Positions 27,092 to 30,942 of a stretch of 30,942 bases of DNA are shown piece by piece. This stretch comes from JADGGV01 sp035715725. GTDB taxonomy: Bacteria; Gemmatimonadota; Gemmatimonadetes; Longimicrobiales; RSA9. The stretch is from NCBI GenBank assembly GCA_035715725.1, contig DASTKT010000075.1, forward strand, positions 1 to 30,942, given 5' to 3'. Under the pieces are notes generated by a model that was not told the origin of the DNA, did not search any database, and was given only the letters and a program-made list of their open reading frames with translations. The position numbers and the translations under genes were made by a program. How positions within the stretch are numbered: the stretch's first letter is position 1; every line of letters starts with the position of its first letter.

Positions 27092-29679
27092 GGCGCGCGC
27101 GCGCCGCGGCGACGCTCGGGGGCGCCTGGCTGCTGGTGCTGGGCGCGGCGCTCGGCCAGCCCGCGTGCGGGCGCCAGGCGCCGGACGGCGAGGCGGCGCT
27201 GCGGGCGGGGCGCTACGAGGAGGCGATCCGCGCGCTCTCGGGCGTGGTCGAAGGCGATCCGGCGAACGCCGGCGCGCGGCGCAGCCTGGCGCGGGCGCTG
27301 GCGGCGGTCGGGCGCTACGACGACGCCGAGAAGGCCGCGGCCGGGACCGTGGCACCGGGAGCGCCGGCCGCGGCGCTCGCGAACGTGCTCGGGGAGGTGC
27401 TGGCGGCGCGGGGGCGGACGGCGGACGCGGAGCGGGCGTTCCGGCGCGCGATGGCGGGCGGCCCGGACAGGATCCCGGCGCGCTACAACCTGGCGGCGCT
27501 GCGCTGGCAGCGGGGCGAACGGGACGCGGCGCTGAAGGAGTTCGACGCGTTCATCGACCTGTATAACCGGCGCGCGGCGCGGAGCGCGGCGGAGCTGACC
27601 GCGGTGGGCTCGGCGCTGCGCTACCTGGGCGACCGCGACCCGCAGCGCTTCAAGGAGGCGCGCGACGCGTTCAACGAGGCGATCGCGGCGGACCCGCGGG
27701 ACCCGGAGCCGAAGCTGCGCCTGGGCGAGCTGCTGCTGGAGAAGTACAACTCGACCGACGCGCAGGCGCTCTTCCGCGAGGTGCTGGCGGCGAACCCGCG
27801 GCATGCCCGGGCGCTGCTGGACCTGGCGAAGGCGAAGAGCTTCGACGGCTCCGACGAGGCTCTGGAGCTGGTCGGGAAGGCGCTCGAGATCAACCCGAAC
27901 CTGGCGGAGGCGCGGGCGTTCCGGGCGGGGCTGCTGCTCGGGGTCGAGGACTTCGACTCCGCGGCGGCGGAGGCGGAGCGCGGGCTGGCGGTGAATCCGA
28001 CGTCGCCGGAGGCGCTCGCGGCGCTCGGCGCGGCGCGCTTCCTCTCCGGCGACCGCGCCGGCTACGAGGAGGTTCGGCGGCGGGCGGCGGCGGCCGACCC
28101 GCAGCCGGCGGAGTTCTACGTCGCCCTGGCGGAGCTGTCCCAGCAGCACCGGCGCTACCGCGTGGCGGAGGACTTCGCGCGGCAGGCGGTGCAGGCGGAC
28201 TCGCTCTCCTGGCGCGGGTGGGGCGTGCTCGGCCTGAACGAGCTGCGCGCCGGCGAGATCGAGGAGGCGCGGCGCAGCCTCGAGCGCTCGTTCCGGGGCG
28301 ACCCGTACAACGTCTGGATCAAGAACACGCTGGACCTGCTGGACACGTTCTCCCGCTACCAGCCGCGGCGGAGCGCGCGCTTCGAGCTGTTCCTGAACGG
28401 GAAGGAGGCGGAGCTGCTCTACCCGTACATGGCGGAGCTGGCGGAGGCGGCGTACGACTCACTCGCCCGCCGGTACGCGTTCCGCCCGGCGACGCCGGTG
28501 CGCGTCGAGGTCTATCCGAGCCACGCGGATTTCTCGGTGCGCACCGTGGGGCTCGCCGGGCTCGGCGCGCTGGGCGTCAGCTTCGGCGACATCCTGGCGA
28601 TGGACTCGCCGTCCGCGCGCGATCCGGGCGACTTCAACTGGGGCTCGACGCTCTGGCACGAGATCGCGCACGCGTTCACGCTGGGCGCCTCGGACGGACG
28701 CGTGCCGCGCTGGCTCACCGAGGGACTCTCGGTGCTCGAGGAGCGGCGCGCCCGGCCCGGCTGGGGCGACGACGTGACGGCGAGCTTCCTCGTCGCCCTG
28801 CGGGACGGCCGGCTGCTGCCGCCGAGCCGGCTGAACGCCGGCTTCGTGCGCCCGACGTACCCGGAACAGGTCGCGCACTCGTACTACGAGGCGTCGCTCG
28901 TGGCGGAGATGATCGAGGCGACGCGGGGGCTGTCCGCGATCCGGGGGATGCTCGCCGCGTACGGGCGGGGCAAGCGCAACGACGATGTCCTGCGCGAGGT
29001 GCTGAAGGCGGAGCCTCAGGCGTTCGACCGGGAGTTCGACGCCTACATCCGCCGGCGCTTCGCGCGCCAGCTCGCGGCGCTGGGGCCGCGGGGGAGCGGC
29101 GCCGGCGGCGGCGAGCTGGCGCGGCTGCTCGCGGACGCGCGGGCGCGCGCCGCGGCCGGGGAGCACGCCGAAGCGATCGCGCTGCTCGAGCGGGCCCGTG
29201 ACCTCTTCCCGGAGTACACGGGCGAGGAGAGCCCGAACCGGCTGCTGGCGCGGCTCTACCGCGAGCAGGGCGACGTGCGGGCGGCGGAGGGCGCGCTCGC
29301 ACGCCTCGTCGCCTACGACGAGAGCGACCTGAAGGCGCAGACGGAGCTGGCGGAGCTGCGCGAGAAGCTGGGGGACCGGGCCGGCGCGGCGCGCGCGCTC
29401 GAGAATGCGATCTACATCTATCCCTACGACCTCGCCGTGCACGCGCACCTGGCGGAGCTGTACGCGGGGCTCGGCGAGCCGGCGAAGGCGGTGCGGGAGC
29501 GGGCGGCGGTCGTGGCGCTGGACCCGGTGGACCGGGCGGAGGCGCTCTACCAGCTCGCGGCCGCGCGGCTGGCGGCCGGCGACCCGGCGGGCGCGAAGCG
29601 CGAGGTGCTGCGCGCGCTGGAGGCGGCGCCGGACTTCGAGAAGGCGCAGCAGCTCCTGCTGCGGGTGAGGCAGCCGTGA
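27088..29679 (+). CDS. TPR protein with gluzincin (HExxH) metallopeptidase domain, lipoprotein-like
   Basis: This 863-residue protein starts at GTG 27088 (GTGA overlap, good purine-rich GGAAGGGGGG upstream). The signal peptide (MRRARAAATLGGAWLLVLGA) ends near QPACGRQ, with a poor lipobox around Cys 27. Tetratricopeptide repeats fill about 30-420 (for example AALRAGRYEEAIRALSGVVE, AEARAFRAGLLLGVEDFDSA) and again about 690-860. Between them is a peptidase of the MA clan: WHEIAH at about 522-527 and WLTEGLSVLEE with the third zinc ligand near 545, preceded by VRVEVYPSHADFSVRTVGL. The site is complete, so activity is likely. It would act in the periplasm or at the envelope; the substrate is unknown. 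Operon neighbours suggest it works with the VWA and caspase-like proteins. Confidence 0.92.
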   Translation: MRRARAAATLGGAWLLVLGAALGQPACGRQAPDGEAALRAGRYEEAIRALSGVVEGDPANAGARRSLARALAAVGRYDDAEKAAAGTVAPGAPAAALANVLGEVLAARGRTADAERAFRRAMAGGPDRIPARYNLAALRWQRGERDAALKEFDAFIDLYNRRAARSAAELTAVGSALRYLGDRDPQRFKEARDAFNEAIAADPRDPEPKLRLGELLLEKYNSTDAQALFREVLAANPRHARALLDLAKAKSFDGSDEALELVGKALEINPNLAEARAFRAGLLLGVEDFDSAAAEAERGLAVNPTSPEALAALGAARFLSGDRAGYEEVRRRAAAADPQPAEFYVALAELSQQHRRYRVAEDFARQAVQADSLSWRGWGVLGLNELRAGEIEEARRSLERSFRGDPYNVWIKNTLDLLDTFSRYQPRRSARFELFLNGKEAELLYPYMAELAEAAYDSLARRYAFRPATPVRVEVYPSHADFSVRTVGLAGLGALGVSFGDILAMDSPSARDPGDFNWGSTLWHEIAHAFTLGASDGRVPRWLTEGLSVLEERRARPGWGDDVTASFLVALRDGRLLPPSRLNAGFVRPTYPEQVAHSYYEASLVAEMIEATRGLSAIRGMLAAYGRGKRNDDVLREVLKAEPQAFDREFDAYIRRRFARQLAALGPRGSGAGGGELARLLADARARAAAGEHAEAIALLERARDLFPEYTGEESPNRLLARLYREQGDVRAAEGALARLVAYDESDLKAQTELAELREKLGDRAGAARALENAIYIYPYDLAVHAHLAELYAGLGEPAKAVRERAAVVALDPVDRAEALYQLAAARLAAGDPAGAKREVLRALEAAPDFEKAQQLLLRVRQP

Positions 29680-30584
29680 GAACCGGCTTGCTGGCGGCGG
29701 GCGTGCTGGCGGCGCTCGCGGGCGCGGCGGCGCTCGGCGCGCTGGCATCACGGCGCGGGGTCGGCCCGTTCGGGGCCGGCGCGGCGTCGCCGTCCGCCAG
29801 GGCGGGCGTGGACCGGTCGGACGCGGGATCGGTCGCGGTCCGGGTGTCGCGGGCGCTCCGGGCCTGGGCCGGCCCCGCGCCGCCGGCGGCGACGCGGCGC
29901 GCGCCGGTCCAGGAGGAGAACACGCCCTACGACGGGCGCTTCAAGTTCGTGCGGGTGCGCTACACGGAGGGCAACCTCGGCTTCGGCTTCGGCTACAACG
30001 GCGAGCCGTACTGGCACCACGACTTCCCCCGCGCGGAGACGCACCTCGCGCAACTGCTGGCGGAGCTGACGCTGGTGCCGACGCATCTCGGGCCCGGCAA
30101 CATCCTCACGCTCGACGACCCGGAGCTGTTCAAGTACCCGGTGGCGTACCTCTCGGAGCCGGGGCACTGGATCCCGAACGAGAAGGAGGCGAGGTCGCTG
30201 CGCGAGTATCTGCTGAAGGGCGGCTTCATCATCTTCGACGACTTCGCCGGCGAGCGCGATCTCGAGAACCTGCGGATCCAGATGCGGAAGGTGATGCCGG
30301 ACGGGGAGTGGGCGCAGCTCACGGGGAGCGAGCCGATCTTCCACTCGTTCTTCGACATCAATTCGCTCGACTACCGGCATCCGTACTGGCGCCGCCTGCA
30401 GTCGGTGTGGTACGGCATGTTCGAGGGCAACGACCCGAAGAAGCGGATGCTCGCGGTAGCCGACTACAACAACGACGTGGGCGAGTACTGGGAGTGGTCG
30501 GGCACGGGATTCTTCCCGGTCGATCTCTCGAACGAGGCGTACAAGTTCGGCATCAATTACATGGTGTATGGGATCACGCACTGA
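29676..30584 (+). CDS. DUF4159 domain protein (second copy), exported
   Basis: This 302-residue protein starts at GTG 29676, overlapping the TPR gene stop by GTGA. A hydrophobic N-terminus (LLAAGVLAALAGAAALGALA) and about 50 variable residues precede the DUF4159 domain (about 85-302). The domain has FKFVRVRYTEGNLGFGFGYN, DFPRAETHLAQLLAELT, FKYPVAYLSEPGHWIPNEKE, LREYLLKGGFIIFDDFAGER, DYNNDVGEYWEWSGTG and NYMVYGITH. It shares with the first copy the GGF(I/L)-x-(F/V)DDF, N-D-(V/L)-G-(E/D)-x-WEW and -TH end motifs, but has an extra Gly/Tyr-rich FGFGYNGEPYWHHD segment and lacks the Cys pair. It is the last operon gene; a strong hairpin follows the stop at once. Confidence 0.92.
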   Translation: MRTGLLAAGVLAALAGAAALGALASRRGVGPFGAGAASPSARAGVDRSDAGSVAVRVSRALRAWAGPAPPAATRRAPVQEENTPYDGRFKFVRVRYTEGNLGFGFGYNGEPYWHHDFPRAETHLAQLLAELTLVPTHLGPGNILTLDDPELFKYPVAYLSEPGHWIPNEKEARSLREYLLKGGFIIFDDFAGERDLENLRIQMRKVMPDGEWAQLTGSEPIFHSFFDINSLDYRHPYWRRLQSVWYGMFEGNDPKKRMLAVADYNNDVGEYWEWSGTGFFPVDLSNEAYKFGINYMVYGITH

Positions 30585-30586
30585 CG

Positions 30587-30605
30587 GCCGCGCCGCAGGC
30601 GCGGC
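30587..30605 (+). terminator. Hairpin directly after the operon (terminator-like, no T-tract)
   Basis: GCCGCGCC-GCA-GGCGCGGC is a perfect 8-bp stem with a 3-nt loop starting 2 nt after the last stop codon. There is no T run, so it may act as an mRNA 3' stabiliser or a Rho-assisted stop and not as a classic intrinsic terminator. Confidence 0.5.
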
Positions 30606-30615
30606 GCATGGTGCC

Positions 30616-30734
30616 CTGTCGCTTCGCCTGCGGCTCGCGCACGCTGCGCTGTCGCTTCGCCTGCGGCTCGCGCACGCTCGCTGCGCTCGCTGTAGCGGCC
30701 TTCGGCCGCGAGAACGGCTTACACCTTCGGGTGT
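30616..30734. repeat. Hairpin/tandem repeat cluster after the DUF4159 operon
   Basis: A 33-bp unit beginning CTGTCGCTTCGCCTGCGGCT is present at 30616-30648 and almost fully repeated at 30649-30680. It is followed by GCGGCC-TTC-GGCCGC (30695-30709) and ACACC-TTCG-GGTGT (30721-30734), the latter with a C(UUCG)G tetraloop in RNA. The style resembles the hairpin array at 25845-26071. Confidence 0.75.
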
Positions 30735-30942
30735 GTGGGCGGATGGGATTTCGGGCGGGAGCGTGGCGGCCGAGGCGAATGGCGGGGGAACGGATCGGGT
30801 ACGGGTACGGGCAGGGGTACGGGTACGAATGCCGGAGCACGAAGGGCGGCGGCGCGGCCCGGCCGCGTGAAGGTGCCGGGAGCCCCGCAACAGCGCGTGA
30901 GGACACCGCACCGGCGGCCCGGCACCTCGCGGCGCGCAGCGC
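30735..30942. other. Gene-free right end of the window
   Basis: No gene is seen. Positions 30796-30827 carry repeated GGGTAC hexamers (GGGTACGGGTACGGGCAGG and again GGGTACGGGTACG), a microsatellite-like stretch. The remaining sequence is GC-rich without recognisable signals. Confidence 0.5.

Overview
The window is about 31 kb of very GC-rich bacterial DNA. Genes with GTG starts, an 'ADOP'-type orphan permease, a CstA transporter and a DUF4159/von Willebrand A operon together suggest a Gemmatimonadota or Acidobacteriota-like soil or sediment bacterium. That assignment is inference from gene families; no marker gene is present.

Left part (1 to about 8.2 kb) is accessory. It holds a MazF-like toxin (cut by the window edge) with its antitoxin, a 1621-residue stand-alone DUF4011/SF1 helicase/Vsr-like nuclease/DUF3320 protein of the kind found in defence islands, a RES toxin with a Xre/MbcA/ParS-type antitoxin, a lipoprotein of unknown function, and an orphan VapB antitoxin whose vapC partner has lost its middle. 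Two toxin-antitoxin modules have readable promoters with repeat operators.

The next part (8.7 to 15.6 kb) holds an ADOP permease, the in-frame tail of a dead Uma2-like gene, a GNAT acetyltransferase, the C-terminal stump of a histidine kinase, a pair of inverted 44-bp dispersed repeats, cstA, and a small lipoprotein.

From 15.8 to 21.5 kb, after a secreted DUF1906 protein, comes a hexuronate catabolism locus: uxaC (plus strand), kdgK and kdgA (minus strand, coupled), and a divergent ROK-family repressor. The same 21-bp imperfect palindrome (TTTGTTC-N7-GARCWAA) sits just downstream of the uxaC promoter and in the kdgA/ROK intergenic region, so the ROK protein is the likely regulator of all of them. 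The steps between UxaC and KdgK (reductase, dehydratase) are not in the window. A CAT-anticodon tRNA and upp follow.

The right end (22.8 to 30.6 kb) is a tightly coupled five-gene operon: DUF4159, a membrane VWA/GATase-like protein, a caspase/C13-like protein that keeps its His and a perfect EF-hand loop but shows no catalytic Cys, a large TPR protein with an HExxH metallopeptidase domain, and a second DUF4159 protein. Four of its five genes start with GTG, and its last three junctions are 4-bp GTGA overlaps. An array of 25-bp hairpin repeats interrupts the 5' end of the third gene, and another hairpin cluster follows the operon. This operon and the helicase-nuclease locus are the two best candidates for poorly described systems.
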